This document shows, piece after piece, positions 1-8,795 of a stretch of DNA of 64,000 nucleotides; within the stretch, counting starts at the first letter, position 1, and every line of letters starts with the position of its first letter. The stretch spans positions 248,001 to 312,000 of the forward strand of contig JABTUW010000003.1 of NCBI GenBank assembly GCA_015075185.1, written 5' to 3'. This DNA is from Anaerolineales bacterium (lineage in GTDB: Bacteria > Chloroflexota > Anaerolineae > 4572-78 > J111). The notes under the pieces were generated by a model. It was given only the letters and a program-made list of their open reading frames with translations, was not told the DNA's origin and did not search any database. Made by a program: the position numbers and the translations under genes.

Positions 1-1563
1 TAGAAGGTAGAACATGGAAGATGGAAGATGGAAGATAGAAGATAGAAGATAGTTAGGAGCGGGTAGTATCCGTTGGACTTGCTGTCCAAAATAATACAGG
101 CCGAGCGAAACAAACAAAGCAATGACGGCCAGCGCCGGGTAAAGATGGCGGCCCTGGCCGGTGTCAACGGTGGCGCTGAGAATGTAACGGGCCACGACGA
201 CGATGAGGAAGAGGAGGAAGTGGAGGGTGAGGAGGAGGGTGATGCGTCCCAAGGGCAGGCTTCGCTGTGATGTGTGATGCGTATCGCGTGAAAAAGACGC
301 AACGTGCAATATATGACCTGCCAGGGCGCACAGTAAGAGCACAGTGAACAGAGCATAGACCCAGCCGGGGGCAAAAATCTGCATCCAGCCGTATTCAAAC
401 CAGAAGGAGCGGTAGAGCAGCCCGAACCATTCAAACAAGCTATAGGTAGCGGCGATGGGGCGCACCGGCTGGCCGGAGAGCAGGCTAACCAGCCCCTCGG
501 TGATTTGCGGCTCGCCAAGCGAGGCGGCCAGGCCGGGAATGAGGCCGAGGTCGCCGATGCGGTTGAAGCGCAAAAGGATAAAGGCAAACCAGGGGCCGGC
601 GGTGAGGCCAAGCGCGGCAAGGAAGGCGGCAAGAGGGGAGCGTCGAGGGTGAGACGTAAAACGTAAAACGTGATGCGTGATACGTGATGGATGATTATGT
701 TCGGTCTGTAGTGTTCGCCTCTGGCTGGCGAGAGATACCCAAAGCGTAAAGATAACCTCTGGAACCAGGATAAGGCTAAAGTATTTGGTGATAAGGGCCA
801 GGCCAAAAAGTGCGCCGAAGAGAGCGAATAACCGGGGGGAAGGGGAGGTGTTTTGCAGGATCATGACCTGGACCAAAAGTAAAAGAGATGTCAGGGTAAA
901 AACCAGGTTGTCGTCGTTGATAACGGCGCTGCTGCCGATAAAGCGGGGCAAAAAGGCCACAAAAGCGGCCGCGCCAACGGCGATGATTTTCGGTTCGGGG
1001 TAAAGGCGGCGGGCCAGGATATAACTGGCTGTAATTGTTACCCAGGCTAACGGCAGCGAGAGAAATCGAACCAGGCGCCAGGCTAAGGGCTGGCCACGCC
1101 AGGGCTTCGTCCTGAGGCTCAGCCCGAAGGGCCACTGCTCGTCCAGCGTATGCAGAACGTGGTTAATCCCCAGCCCATCGCTGGGAATGTGGCGCTCTGG
1201 CCGGGCGTCAACCCGGCGCACATCCGGCAGGCTCTGCTCGCCGACAAGGGCGACCGGCCAGGCGGTCAGCCAGTAGTACAGCGGAGCCAGCCCGCCTTTG
1301 AATCCAGCCTCGCCGCGTTCGCTCTCGGTAAAGGGCGGATGGCCGGTTCGAGCGACAAAGCGCAGGTACTGGTAGTGATCAGTTTCATCGTCGGCTTCGC
1401 CGAGGGGCAGGACGATAGCGTGGTAAAGAGTCAGGAGGGTAAAGATGAGGAGGATCAGGAGGAGGGGGAGGTGGGACGTAATGCGTCCCACAGGGAGGCT
1501 TCGCACTAATGCGTGATGCGTGATACGCCCCAAGGGGAGGCTTTGCTCTGAAGCGTGAGACAT
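1..1563 (-). CDS. Polytopic GT39/DUF2142-like membrane protein, C-terminus cut by window edge
   Basis: The minus frame from the ATG at 1561-1563 stays open for 521 codons to position 1, so the gene continues beyond the left edge. I see a hydrophobic first helix (LPLLLILLIFTLLTLYHAIV), then an acidic luminal-loop-like motif GEADDETDHYQYLRF and GLAPLYYWLTAW. This arrangement is typical of dolichyl-phosphate-mannosyltransferase-like (GT39/PMT, DUF2142) integral membrane proteins that use lipid-linked sugars at the outer face of the membrane. Long hydrophobic helices follow. The frame reads straight through four repeat patches (near 20-53, 243-300, 648-697 and 1478-1556), which encode peptides such as RSLPVGRIT. 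It is the last of four similar genes on this strand, starting 31 bp after the stop of the next one. The family call is good; the donor and acceptor are unknown. Confidence 0.75.
   Translation of the reverse strand, partial: MSHASEQSLPLGRITHHALVRSLPVGRITSHLPLLLILLIFTLLTLYHAIVLPLGEADDETDHYQYLRFVARTGHPPFTESERGEAGFKGGLAPLYYWLTAWPVALVGEQSLPDVRRVDARPERHIPSDGLGINHVLHTLDEQWPFGLSLRTKPWRGQPLAWRLVRFLSLPLAWVTITASYILARRLYPEPKIIAVGAAAFVAFLPRFIGSSAVINDDNLVFTLTSLLLLVQVMILQNTSPSPRLFALFGALFGLALITKYFSLILVPEVIFTLWVSLASQRRTLQTEHNHPSRITHHVLRFTSHPRRSPLAAFLAALGLTAGPWFAFILLRFNRIGDLGLIPGLAASLGEPQITEGLVSLLSGQPVRPIAATYSLFEWFGLLYRSFWFEYGWMQIFAPGWVYALFTVLLLCALAGHILHVASFSRDTHHTSQRSLPLGRITLLLTLHFLLFLIVVVARYILSATVDTGQGRHLYPALAVIALFVSLGLYYFGQQVQRILPAPNYLLSSIFHLPSSMFYLL
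20..53. repeat. GGAAGAT/AGAAGAT degenerate tandem repeat inside a CDS
   Basis: About five copies of a 7-base word (GGAAGAT, AGAAGAT) lie inside the truncated membrane protein and are translated in frame as a Leu/Ser/Phe-rich stretch. The same word family forms the spacer near 27.8 kb. Confidence 0.7.
243..300. repeat. SLPLG-type 22-bp module plus GTGATGYG words inside a CDS
   Basis: The module CCCAAGGGCAGGCTTCGCTG is followed by GTGATGTGTGATGCG words. On the coding (minus) strand the module encodes QRSLPLGRIT. Related copies lie at 1489, 1530, 2779, 3145, 8701 and 57895. Confidence 0.75.
648..697. repeat. CGTAAAA / CGTGATG degenerate tandem repeat inside a CDS
   Basis: Words GACGTAAAACGTAAAACGTG and GATGCGTGATACGTGATGG follow each other without a frameshift in the membrane-protein gene; on the coding strand they read HPSRITHHVLRFTSH. 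A similar spacer occurs near 37.25 kb. Confidence 0.7.
1478..1556. repeat. Double SLPLG-type module with GCGTGATRCG words at the start of a CDS
   Basis: Two copies of the 22-bp module (near 1489 and 1530) are separated by GCGTGATGCGTGATACG words. They encode the N-terminal residues EQSLPLGRITHHALVRSLPV, so the protein starts inside repeat-derived sequence. Confidence 0.75.
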
Positions 1564-1593
1564 TTTAGAGGCTACTTTTCACTTGGTAATGTG

Positions 1594-3960
1594 TCATCTT
1601 GCCACTCGTAGCGTACCGAGATTGACGGCGTAATCGGGCAGAGGGCCGCTGGAGGTGGCGGCGGGCAGACGGTCGCCGGTGGCAGGGTTGTAGAGGCCGG
1701 CCAGGAGATAATATTCGCTAGGGGGCAGGGTGTTGAGATCGAGGGCATGGGTGTCTACAATAATTTCACCGGGCGCCCAGAGCGAGGTAGGGTAATCGCC
1801 TCCCACCGGGGGACCGTCGAAGCCGGTCACGTACTCAGCCTTCAGTCCGCTAACCACCGAGTCGGCCAACGGGGCAGCTTGCCAGGCTTGCAGAAAGACC
1901 GTGTAATCGAGGCCGAGGGGCGCATTGACCTGCCAGTTCAGGGTAACGGATTGCTGGTCGGGGGCGATTTGATAGCTGAGCAGCGTCACTTTGTCGGCGA
2001 AATTGATAACCGGGTCAAAGCGGGGCGGGTTGGGCCACTGCCAGGGGATGAGCTTGGCGCTGGCAATCAGGGGTTCAACCGGCTGGCCGTCGGCATTGAC
2101 TGCCGGTTTACCGGGACGGCCCGGCTCGTTGAAATCATAAATACCGGCAGCAATCAACAGCCGCGTCGGAGCCTGGTTAAATTCGGCTGCGGGCGTAATC
2201 GGAACTGCGTAATGATCGGCCAGGACAGCGCCGGGAGACAGCAGCGTCGTCGGCCAATGACCGCCGCCGGGGTAGGTGTCAACCTGGCCGACCACCTGAC
2301 GCTGCCGGCCCAGCAGGTGGACGAAGATGCTGTAATTGAGGTCAACCGGTTCGAGGAGCTGCCAGTAGAGGGTCAAGGGCAGGGTTTCGGCGGGGTGAAC
2401 GGTAGAGGCGGGGAGGTGATAACCCAGCAGGCGCATCTTGCCGTCGTAGGTGAAGTTGACCTGCTGCAGGTCGGCGGGCAGGTCCTGCTCGGTGAGAACA
2501 GGTGCTTTCGTATAGGCGGGTGCTACATATAAAACAGGTGATAGGATGGCAAAGACAAACAGGCCCATCGTGCAAAGTACGGCGACGAGTTTTTGGCCCT
2601 GTCGGGGCAGCCACCAGGTTAAGCCAAGCATGCCCAAGGCGGAGAAAGCGGCAATAGCAGGGTAGAGCAGGCGGCCCTGTCCCGCCGGCTGGGTGAGATT
2701 CCAGACGATGAAGCCGGCGATCATGATGGCAGACCAGGCCAGGAGGACGAGGAAGGTGGAGAGTGAGAGGCGGGATTCGTCCCAAAGGGAGGCTTCGCAC
2801 TGGGGTGTAGGGCGTAAACGAAAAAGTGCAAAGCGCATTGTGAAGGCTATTACGCCGATGACAGCTACCAATGATACCCCGTCCAGCACTTTGTAAATCC
2901 AATTATCGGCCAGGATATTGACGCCGCCGAAGAGAGCCCAGTAAGCAATCCGAAATCCCTCGAATTCGGCGCGGAGGGTGGCCAGCGTGGGAGCCTGGCT
3001 GCGCTGGCCGGCGGTGTCACGCATGACTTGCAAGGCCAAAGGATCGCCATAAAGCAGGGTGTTGCGCCAGTAGAACCAGCCGGCTACGACGAAAGCGACG
3101 AGGAGGGTAATGGCGCTCCAGGTTAGAGTCTGAAGGATGATACGTCCCCAGGGGAGGCTTCGCTCTGAGACGTGATGATCTGCGGTCTGCGGTCTGCGGT
3201 CGCTCTGGTAGGCCAGCCACAGAAAAAGCAGTCCGGCTAAAGGGAGCAGTCCCAGGGCATAGAGCTTGCTGAGCGCCCCCAGGCCGATGAGCAGGCCGAG
3301 GAGGGCGGAGGATGGGAAGGTTGGAAAGCTGGAAAGTTGGAAAGTTGAAGGGTTCTTCCATTCTTCCACTCTTCCACTCGCCATTTTCACCATGAGCCAC
3401 AGCGCGAGGGTTACAAACATAATGACGGCGTTGTCGTTGTTGACCGACGCGGAGATAAAAATGAACATGGGGTTAAAGGCAGCAAGGGCCATCGCCCCGG
3501 CGGCCAGCCAGCGGTTGCCGCTGAAGAGAGTCAGGGCAATAAAGTAGCAGCTAGTCACGGTAATGGCAGCCATAACAATGGACAGGAAACGGATGAGATG
3601 GACGGCCAGAACGTGACCCCGCCACGGCCAGGCTTCGCCGGGAGGGTGGACGGTGATATTTTTGTTATCAGGGCGGAGCGGGTCGCCGATGGTTGTATGA
3701 GGATTGTACCAGTACACCTCGGACCAGTCGCCGGTATCTATCCAGAAGGTCAGCAGGGCGGCCAGGGCATAATAGAGCGGGGGTTGGTTACCTTCGTGGC
3801 TCCAATGAATCTGGGCCTCGCCGGGCTGCTGCACCGGCAGGCGGCCGGTATCGGCCATGTATTTGACCACAGCATAGTGGCGCGACTCATCACCCGCTTC
3901 CAAAGGGGGGGTGGCGAAACTGTAGACAAGGGCCAAGATGATAAAAGCGAGCAGGATCAA
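1594..3960 (-). CDS. Large GT39/DUF2142-like membrane protein with C-terminal beta-rich module pair
   Basis: This 788-residue protein begins with a membrane helix (MILLAFIILALVYSFA) and then EAGDESRHYAVVKYM, the acidic first-loop motif of GT39/DUF2142 proteins. About ten hydrophobic segments follow to residue ~490, and two soluble beta-rich modules to the end (from ~498 and ~643). The modules have the pattern LTLYWQ...FVHLLG...PTTLLSPG...D.Y, which recurs in the neighbouring genes. The role is probably transfer of sugars from a lipid carrier, in envelope glycan or protein glycosylation; this is inferred from the family only. The start is TTG with no clear Shine-Dalgarno, and the frame is open further upstream, so the start is uncertain. 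Three repeat patches (2768-2826, 3133-3212, 3312-3384) are translated in frame, giving RRPQTADHHVSERSLPWGRI. Confidence 0.8.
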   Translation of the reverse strand: MILLAFIILALVYSFATPPLEAGDESRHYAVVKYMADTGRLPVQQPGEAQIHWSHEGNQPPLYYALAALLTFWIDTGDWSEVYWYNPHTTIGDPLRPDNKNITVHPPGEAWPWRGHVLAVHLIRFLSIVMAAITVTSCYFIALTLFSGNRWLAAGAMALAAFNPMFIFISASVNNDNAVIMFVTLALWLMVKMASGRVEEWKNPSTFQLSSFPTFPSSALLGLLIGLGALSKLYALGLLPLAGLLFLWLAYQSDRRPQTADHHVSERSLPWGRIILQTLTWSAITLLVAFVVAGWFYWRNTLLYGDPLALQVMRDTAGQRSQAPTLATLRAEFEGFRIAYWALFGGVNILADNWIYKVLDGVSLVAVIGVIAFTMRFALFRLRPTPQCEASLWDESRLSLSTFLVLLAWSAIMIAGFIVWNLTQPAGQGRLLYPAIAAFSALGMLGLTWWLPRQGQKLVAVLCTMGLFVFAILSPVLYVAPAYTKAPVLTEQDLPADLQQVNFTYDGKMRLLGYHLPASTVHPAETLPLTLYWQLLEPVDLNYSIFVHLLGRQRQVVGQVDTYPGGGHWPTTLLSPGAVLADHYAVPITPAAEFNQAPTRLLIAAGIYDFNEPGRPGKPAVNADGQPVEPLIASAKLIPWQWPNPPRFDPVINFADKVTLLSYQIAPDQQSVTLNWQVNAPLGLDYTVFLQAWQAAPLADSVVSGLKAEYVTGFDGPPVGGDYPTSLWAPGEIIVDTHALDLNTLPPSEYYLLAGLYNPATGDRLPAATSSGPLPDYAVNLGTLRVAR
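2768..2826. repeat. SLPLG-type module inside CDS, alternative frame
   Basis: CCCAAAGGGAGGCTTCGCAC is followed by GGGTGTAGGGCGTAAACG. Unlike the other copies it is read here as CEASLWDESR, a different frame of the same element. Confidence 0.65.
3133..3212. repeat. SLPLG-type module plus TGCGGTC tandem words inside CDS
   Basis: CCCCAGGGGAGGCTTCGCTC is followed by GACGTGATGATC and then by three copies of TGCGGTC. It is translated in frame as RRPQTADHHVSERSLPWGRI, a hydrophilic insertion between two membrane helices. Confidence 0.75.
3312..3384. repeat. GGAAAGTT/CTTCCAC two-arm repeat inside CDS
   Basis: Words GGAAGGTTGGAAAGCTGG and GGAAAGTTGGAAAGTTG are followed by the opposite arm TTCTTCCATTCTTCCACTC. 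Both arms are in frame and encode a Ser/Phe/Thr-rich loop. Confidence 0.65.
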
Positions 3961-4133
3961 TCCGGCTTGAGGGTGATTTTGGATGATTGACTGCTGACGC
4001 TCTGAGCAGATAACGGCAAAACCTCCTGGGACGCCTCCCGTTTCCCGCTATTATAGCACTTTTGCCCATAAGTAGAATTGTTACTGCTTCACCTTGAGGG
4101 GGGGCTGGAGACAGGATTTGTCTAAAGTATCTT

Positions 4134-6536
4134 TTATGGGGGGACATTCAGCGTTAGCAACGGTAAATAATCCTGCTGGTTATTTGTCTCTGTCAAAGGC
4201 AGTCGGGCCAGGCTGGTGGGGTTGTACCAGCCTAACTGTACCTCGTAGGTGCCGGAGGGCAGGTCGGCAGGAACAGCAAGCTGGCGGGAATCAGCGATCT
4301 GGTAGCCAGGCTGCCAGAAAGCGGTAGGAAAAGTGGGCGGTCCATCAAAACCGGCCATCTGGGTTTGGGAGTTCGGCTCGATGAGGTGAATGAACAGGGT
4401 TAAATCCTGGCCTGGCGCGCTCAGGGTTTCCCAATAAAGAGTGAGGGGGATTTGATCGCCCGGCTTGATAACCGTCTCGGCGGCAGGTCCATTATAGCCC
4501 AGCAAATGGATTTGCCCGCCAAAGTTTGCCGTTAGCCGGTGCTCTGGCTCCGGTTTAGACCAATGGCGGGGGAGTAAAGGAACGGCCCCGACAAGCGGTT
4601 GGACTGTTTCGCCGGCGGGATTGACGGCGGGTTTGGCCGCCCGGGCCGGGTCTTCAAATTCAAAAAGTCCCATTGCCAGCCGGACGACTGCAGGCGCGCC
4701 GGCCTCCGGTAAAATGGGGATGTAGTAAGTATCTTCAAGAATCTTGCCCGGTTCCAGGAGTGAGGTGGGCCAGTTGCCTCCAGCCGGATAGGTATTAACC
4801 TGGCCGATAACGGCATTATTTTGGCCCAACAGATGGATAAACACGCTGTAATTCTTGGCAATGGGCCGGACAGCCTGCCAGTAGAGGGTCACCGGCAGCC
4901 AGTCGCCGGGGTGTACGGGCGATTTATCAACCCGGTAGGCGATTAAGCGCAGCCCGCTGTCATAGGTCAAATCCAATCGCTCCAAACCGGCGCTAGGCAG
5001 GTTAGATTCGCTGATGAGCGGTGTTTTGGCGTAAGCGGCTTGGAGATAGCGGAAAGGGCTGATCAGGGCGAGGCAAAAAAGAGCGATGGCGACCAGCAGG
5101 GGCAGGGCTAGTAGGGTAAAACGAAAAATATATGGTGCAGTTCGGGGGATACCGGCTACAAGTTTTGAGGACTCCGAGCGAAACGGGCCGAATGTAGTAA
5201 ACTGCCACAGGCTCCAGGCTGTCAAAATGCCTAACGCTGGCAGGGCGGGGTAGAGCAATCGTCCCCACGAGGCCGGGGTAATTTGCATCCAGCGCAGCAG
5301 CGCGGCGAAGATAACGAGGCTCCACAAGGCCAGTATGCCCAGAATGAGCAGCGATTTCGAGTCGGGGGAATTGGAGGGCGATGAGGAGGCGGGGGGCGGC
5401 TTATGGGTAAAAAGCGTTGGTCCATTTCTCGCCGCTCGCCACAGGCCGATGACCAGTCCCAAACCGATCAGATATTTTGACCAGCGTAAGAGTGTATAGA
5501 GCCAGGGTTCCCACAAGATTTGGCCAGCGCCAAAAGCGGCCCAGAAAGACAGTTCCAGCCCGGTCAGTTCGGTTTGCCAGATTTGGGCCAGGCTGGGCGT
5601 CGGGTTGAGCGGGCCGCCGCGGTAGAGTAAGTGCGCGTTAAGAGCGGTTACGTCTCCATACACCTGCCAGTTGCGCCAGTACCACCAGCCAGACAGTAAT
5701 AACATTAGCCCGCAGATGAGGGCTATTTCCATGAGAGAACGGCGCAGGGAGCGATGCCGGTATAAGTCAATCAGCAGCACCAGACCGGTTACAGGCAGCA
5801 AGTAGAGCAAACTCAGTTTGGTCAGGGCCGCTAAACCCAAAATAACGCCTAAATAAATGGCGTAGCGAGTCGAGTTGCCTCTTTTGATAATCAGCGCCAG
5901 CACTACCAGGGCCGCCGCCGCCAGGGTAACACTCAGGCTGTCGTTAGTAATGGCCGAACTCGTATGGAGAAACTGGGGAATAAAGGCGACCAGGCTGGCC
6001 GAAAGAAGGGCAAGGATCGAGGAGGTTTCCAGGTGCGAGTCATCAAAAGTAATCCGTGCCAGCAGGTAGGTCAGACTAACCGTGCCGATGCCGGCCAGTA
6101 AGGAGAGCCAGCGAGCCAGCCGCGCCGCTATCAACGTAGGTTCTAGCCGCCATGCTTCGTCTGCCGGGTGAAGATAAAGATTGTTGTTGCCGCGCTGCCG
6201 CCAGATAAAGGAGCGTTCATCGGCGTAGTGAGGATTACGGGGAGGCTCGGCAAAGTGGCTCAGGTCAAGCCAGGAGACGGTGAGCGCCGCCAGAATATGG
6301 TAAAGCGGCGGCTGAGTGCCTTCTTGATCCCAGGGCTTGTTCTCCCCGACTTTTACCAGCGGCAGTTGGCCTGTCGCTTGAATGTGCTGAATAACGGCAA
6401 AGTGCTTTAACTCATCCGGCTTTTCAAACAAAGGAACATCGAAATCATAGAGGAGGCCCAGCCCGGTAAAGATAATTAAAACCAAAAACAGCCCGTGTTT
6501 CAAGGTGTAAGGGATAAAACGTAAAGGATAATCCAT
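4134..6536 (-). CDS. Large GT39/DUF2142-like membrane protein with C-terminal beta-rich module pair
   Basis: This 800-residue protein starts at the ATG at 6534-6536. Its first helix (HGLFLVLIIFTGLGLLYDF) is followed by FEKPDELKHFAVIQHI, matching the acidic DE motif of DUF2142/GT39 proteins. Then come GTQPPLYHILAALTVSW and about ten more hydrophobic stretches to residue ~500. Two soluble modules follow, from ~517 (LDLTYDSGLRLIAYRV) and ~669 (QIHLLGYNGPA), with the same LTLYW...HLLG...PTSLLEPG...D.Y pattern as the next gene downstream, so the two genes are close paralogues. Unlike the others, this copy carries no clear internal repeat insertion apart from AACGTAAAGG-like words at its very start. 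The function is predicted to be membrane glycosyl transfer with an unknown substrate. Confidence 0.8.
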   Translation of the reverse strand: MDYPLRFIPYTLKHGLFLVLIIFTGLGLLYDFDVPLFEKPDELKHFAVIQHIQATGQLPLVKVGENKPWDQEGTQPPLYHILAALTVSWLDLSHFAEPPRNPHYADERSFIWRQRGNNNLYLHPADEAWRLEPTLIAARLARWLSLLAGIGTVSLTYLLARITFDDSHLETSSILALLSASLVAFIPQFLHTSSAITNDSLSVTLAAAALVVLALIIKRGNSTRYAIYLGVILGLAALTKLSLLYLLPVTGLVLLIDLYRHRSLRRSLMEIALICGLMLLLSGWWYWRNWQVYGDVTALNAHLLYRGGPLNPTPSLAQIWQTELTGLELSFWAAFGAGQILWEPWLYTLLRWSKYLIGLGLVIGLWRAARNGPTLFTHKPPPASSSPSNSPDSKSLLILGILALWSLVIFAALLRWMQITPASWGRLLYPALPALGILTAWSLWQFTTFGPFRSESSKLVAGIPRTAPYIFRFTLLALPLLVAIALFCLALISPFRYLQAAYAKTPLISESNLPSAGLERLDLTYDSGLRLIAYRVDKSPVHPGDWLPVTLYWQAVRPIAKNYSVFIHLLGQNNAVIGQVNTYPAGGNWPTSLLEPGKILEDTYYIPILPEAGAPAVVRLAMGLFEFEDPARAAKPAVNPAGETVQPLVGAVPLLPRHWSKPEPEHRLTANFGGQIHLLGYNGPAAETVIKPGDQIPLTLYWETLSAPGQDLTLFIHLIEPNSQTQMAGFDGPPTFPTAFWQPGYQIADSRQLAVPADLPSGTYEVQLGWYNPTSLARLPLTETNNQQDYLPLLTLNVPP

Positions 6537-6602
6537 ATGCTAACTCTAGCCGATTTTGCGGGGGCTATTATAACACATCTTGGTCACTTTGCCGGTCTTA
6601 CC

Positions 6603-8795
6603 TCATCTTGCCTCAAACGGCCCCAGTTTAATTCCCTCTATGCCATCTAACGTCAGGTTGTGCCATTGGCCGGGGCCTTCGGTACGGTAGGGCAGCAGGT
6701 GGAGCGTCAGCGGGCCGGAAACAGGGGGAAGCGGCAGCTCGTAATAATCGCCGACGACCTCACCGGGAGTCCAGAGAGTGGTCGGGTAACTGCTGAGAAC
6801 AGGATGGGCGGCGTCTTTTTTGTAGAGTTCCTGTCCGGCAGAGTCGAGTAATCGCAGTGAGAGGGCGTAGTCCCAGGTCAATTTGTGGGGAGCACGCCAG
6901 TAGAGTATGAGTTGTAAGACCCCCTCACCCCCCTCCATCTCCCCCCTGAGAGGGGGGAGGGCAGGGAAGGGGTCTTGCGGCCAGATTTTGGCCTGGTAGC
7001 CGATCAATTCCAGCTCATCCTCTAAGCTGGCGTTCAGCGGGCTAAGGTGAGAGACGGCGCTTGAAGCTGGGGGTGTTTGCAGATAAATGAGAGGTCCGAG
7101 CATGGTCAGGTAGGGTGTGCCGATGAGATCGGTGGGTTTGCGGGTAAAGTAGACCGGCTGGCCCGCCGCATGGGCAGCGGCGACTTTTTCGGGCCAGCGG
7201 TCGAGGGGATTGCGGACGGTCACATCGGGACGCCAGCCGTTGATGAGCTGGTAATACTTTAGCGGTGTATACTGCTCCCAATCGCCCCAGATGATACTGT
7301 TGGGTTCGACGAAGGGCAGGCTGCTCTCGACCAGGCGCTGAGCTTGAGAGCCGCGCAAAAGCTGCCGCCACTCGTCCAGCGGCGCGCTTGAGGCGGCGTA
7401 TAATATTTGCCAGTTCGGCCAGATTAAGGTGTAGGCAAAAAAGGCGATGATAAAAAGAATGGCCGTGAAGCGTAGCGAATGGCGAATGGCGAATGGCGAA
7501 TCGTTTTGTTCGATGCCTCTATTTGGAACTCGCCCAAATCGTAAATCGTAAATCCAAAATCCAAAACCCAAAATCCACTTGACTCCCAGCCCCAGCCAGA
7601 CATTAAAAAGCATGTAAGCGGGCATTAAGTACCAGGCAGGCGCTTCGTTCAGATTGACGACTTCAAAGTCGAGCGTGAACAGCAGGAGCAAGATGACGAG
7701 TCCGGCTTGAAACAGAAAGTGGCGGGTCTGCCGCCACAGCAGCCACAGCCCGCCGAGAGCCGCCAGGACGACGCCCGGCCATGACAGTTGAGCCAGCAGG
7801 TCTTGCCAGATGAAGGCCAGGCGGGCTGGCAGAAAGGCCGGATCAAAGGAGAAAAACAACCCCTGCGAGTCGCCGGAGCCGACCAAAAACCAGAAGCTCT
7901 GCCAATCGCTAATGATTTCGTGGCTGTAGGGTGGCTGGTTAACCCCCCGAATGTAGATAAAAAGATAGAGTAATAAGGGAGCAAGGGTAACCAGAACGAG
8001 AGTCCCAAGGCGTTTGGGCTGGCGGAGGAGCTGCGGCGCGTGCCAACCTACCCAGGCGATGAGCGAAGGCAGGTAAAATATCGTCGTGCGGTGGTGAGCC
8101 AGGCTGAGGCCAACGGTGAGGGCAAGGAGATAAGGGACGGGAGGGTTGGAGAGTTGGAGAGTTGGAAAGGGGGAAGGTTGGTTTAAGGATGAATTCGCTC
8201 CTCCACTCTTCACCTCTTCGCTTCTTCGCCTCTTCGCCTCTTCCACTCTTCTGTGCCAGAGAATTGCTTCAAGGGTGATGAGGGCAAAAAAAAGGACATT
8301 CATCGAGCGGACGCCGGCAATGACACTCCACTGCCACATGGTCAGGCCGGCAGCGAGGGTGAGGCCGGCGATGAAAGCACTGAAGAAGGGTGAGGCGTGA
8401 GGCGTGAGGTGTGATCCGTGATGTGACAGATAGTAGACAATCAGGGCGGTGACGCCGGCGGCGAGCGCGCCGTTGACGGCGGAAAAGAGATTCATACGCC
8501 AGGCCGGGGAGCCGAAGGGAATAAGGAGGGTCCACAGCTTGCCTGAGAGAATGTAAAGAGGGTAGCCGGTGGTGTGGGGAATGCCCAGCAAAGGCGCGGC
8601 AAATTGATGCTCGCCGGCATCGCCGCCGACGACGCCGGGAGCCAGGGTGAGCAGGTAAAGGGCGAGGACAGTGAAAAAGACGGCAAGGAAGAGGAGGTGT
8701 CCCAAGGGGAGGCTGCGCACTGAGGCGTGAAGCGTGAAGCGTGAAGTCCGAGATGTAACGTAGGGCTGAGGCTGCTCTGTGGGTGAGACGTTCAT
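6603..8795 (-). CDS. DUF2723-family membrane protein with C-terminal beta-rich module
   Basis: The 730-residue protein contains LAPGVVGGDAGEHQFAAPLL followed by GIPHTTGYPLYIL, the hallmark of DUF2723 (GT-C-like multi-pass proteins, often annotated as protein O-mannosyl transferase-like). About ten hydrophobic segments extend to residue ~470. A soluble C-terminal part from ~590 has LQLILYWRAP...YPTTLWTPGEVVGDYYELPL, the same module as the two upstream paralogous genes. The ATG at 8793-8795 is the natural start. The gene has the densest repeat load in the window: five patches (6916-6976, 7480-7574, 8138-8252, 8396-8430, 8698-8765) all keep the frame. They encode low-complexity loops such as VRSLPLGH, ALPPLRGEMEGGEG and SEEVKSGG. 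Function inferred: envelope glycan transfer. Confidence 0.8.
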   Translation of the reverse strand: MNVSPTEQPQPYVTSRTSRFTLHASVRSLPLGHLLFLAVFFTVLALYLLTLAPGVVGGDAGEHQFAAPLLGIPHTTGYPLYILSGKLWTLLIPFGSPAWRMNLFSAVNGALAAGVTALIVYYLSHHGSHLTPHASPFFSAFIAGLTLAAGLTMWQWSVIAGVRSMNVLFFALITLEAILWHRRVEEAKRRRSEEVKSGGANSSLNQPSPFPTLQLSNPPVPYLLALTVGLSLAHHRTTIFYLPSLIAWVGWHAPQLLRQPKRLGTLVLVTLAPLLLYLFIYIRGVNQPPYSHEIISDWQSFWFLVGSGDSQGLFFSFDPAFLPARLAFIWQDLLAQLSWPGVVLAALGGLWLLWRQTRHFLFQAGLVILLLLFTLDFEVVNLNEAPAWYLMPAYMLFNVWLGLGVKWILGFGFWIYDLRFGRVPNRGIEQNDSPFAIRHSLRFTAILFIIAFFAYTLIWPNWQILYAASSAPLDEWRQLLRGSQAQRLVESSLPFVEPNSIIWGDWEQYTPLKYYQLINGWRPDVTVRNPLDRWPEKVAAAHAAGQPVYFTRKPTDLIGTPYLTMLGPLIYLQTPPASSAVSHLSPLNASLEDELELIGYQAKIWPQDPFPALPPLRGEMEGGEGVLQLILYWRAPHKLTWDYALSLRLLDSAGQELYKKDAAHPVLSSYPTTLWTPGEVVGDYYELPLPPVSGPLTLHLLPYRTEGPGQWHNLTLDGIEGIKLGPFEAR
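6916..6976. repeat. G/C-run hairpin inserted in CDS
   Basis: AAGACCCC at 6916 pairs with GGGGTCTT at 6969-6976, with inner C-run and G-run arms around CTCCATCTCCC. It is read in frame as DPFPALPPLRGEMEGGEG. Confidence 0.7.
7480..7574. repeat. GGCGAAT and ATCGTAA/ATCCAAA tandem words inside CDS
   Basis: Three GGCGAAT words are followed by CGTAAATCGTAAATCC and AAAATCCAAAACCC words. They are translated in frame between two membrane helices. The second family also forms the spacer at 24974-25045. Confidence 0.7.
8138..8252. repeat. GGTTGGAGA / CTTCGCCT two-arm repeat inside CDS
   Basis: GGTTGGAGAGTTGGAGAGTT words are followed by CTTCGCTTCTTCGCCTCTTC words in the opposite strand sense. Both are in frame, giving a charged loop with EEAKRRRSEEVKSGG. 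Confidence 0.7.
8396..8430. repeat. GAGGCGT / GTGATCC words inside CDS
   Basis: The stretch GTGAGGCGTGAGGCGTGAGG followed by GTGATCCGTGATG belongs to the GCGTGATGCG family; it is in frame (SHHGSHLTPHAS). Confidence 0.6.
8698..8765. repeat. SLPLG-type module plus GCGTGAA words inside CDS
   Basis: CCCAAGGGGAGGCTGCGCAC is followed by GGCGTGAAGCGTGAAGCG. It encodes SRFTLHASVRSLPLGH near the N-terminus of the DUF2723 protein. Confidence 0.75.

Noticed and set aside
1747..2532. Long plus-strand open frame (261 codons) opposite the membrane protein gene
   Set aside because: It is antisense to a well-supported gene, is Gly/Val/Arg-rich without any domain, and reflects the GC-biased third positions of the real gene.
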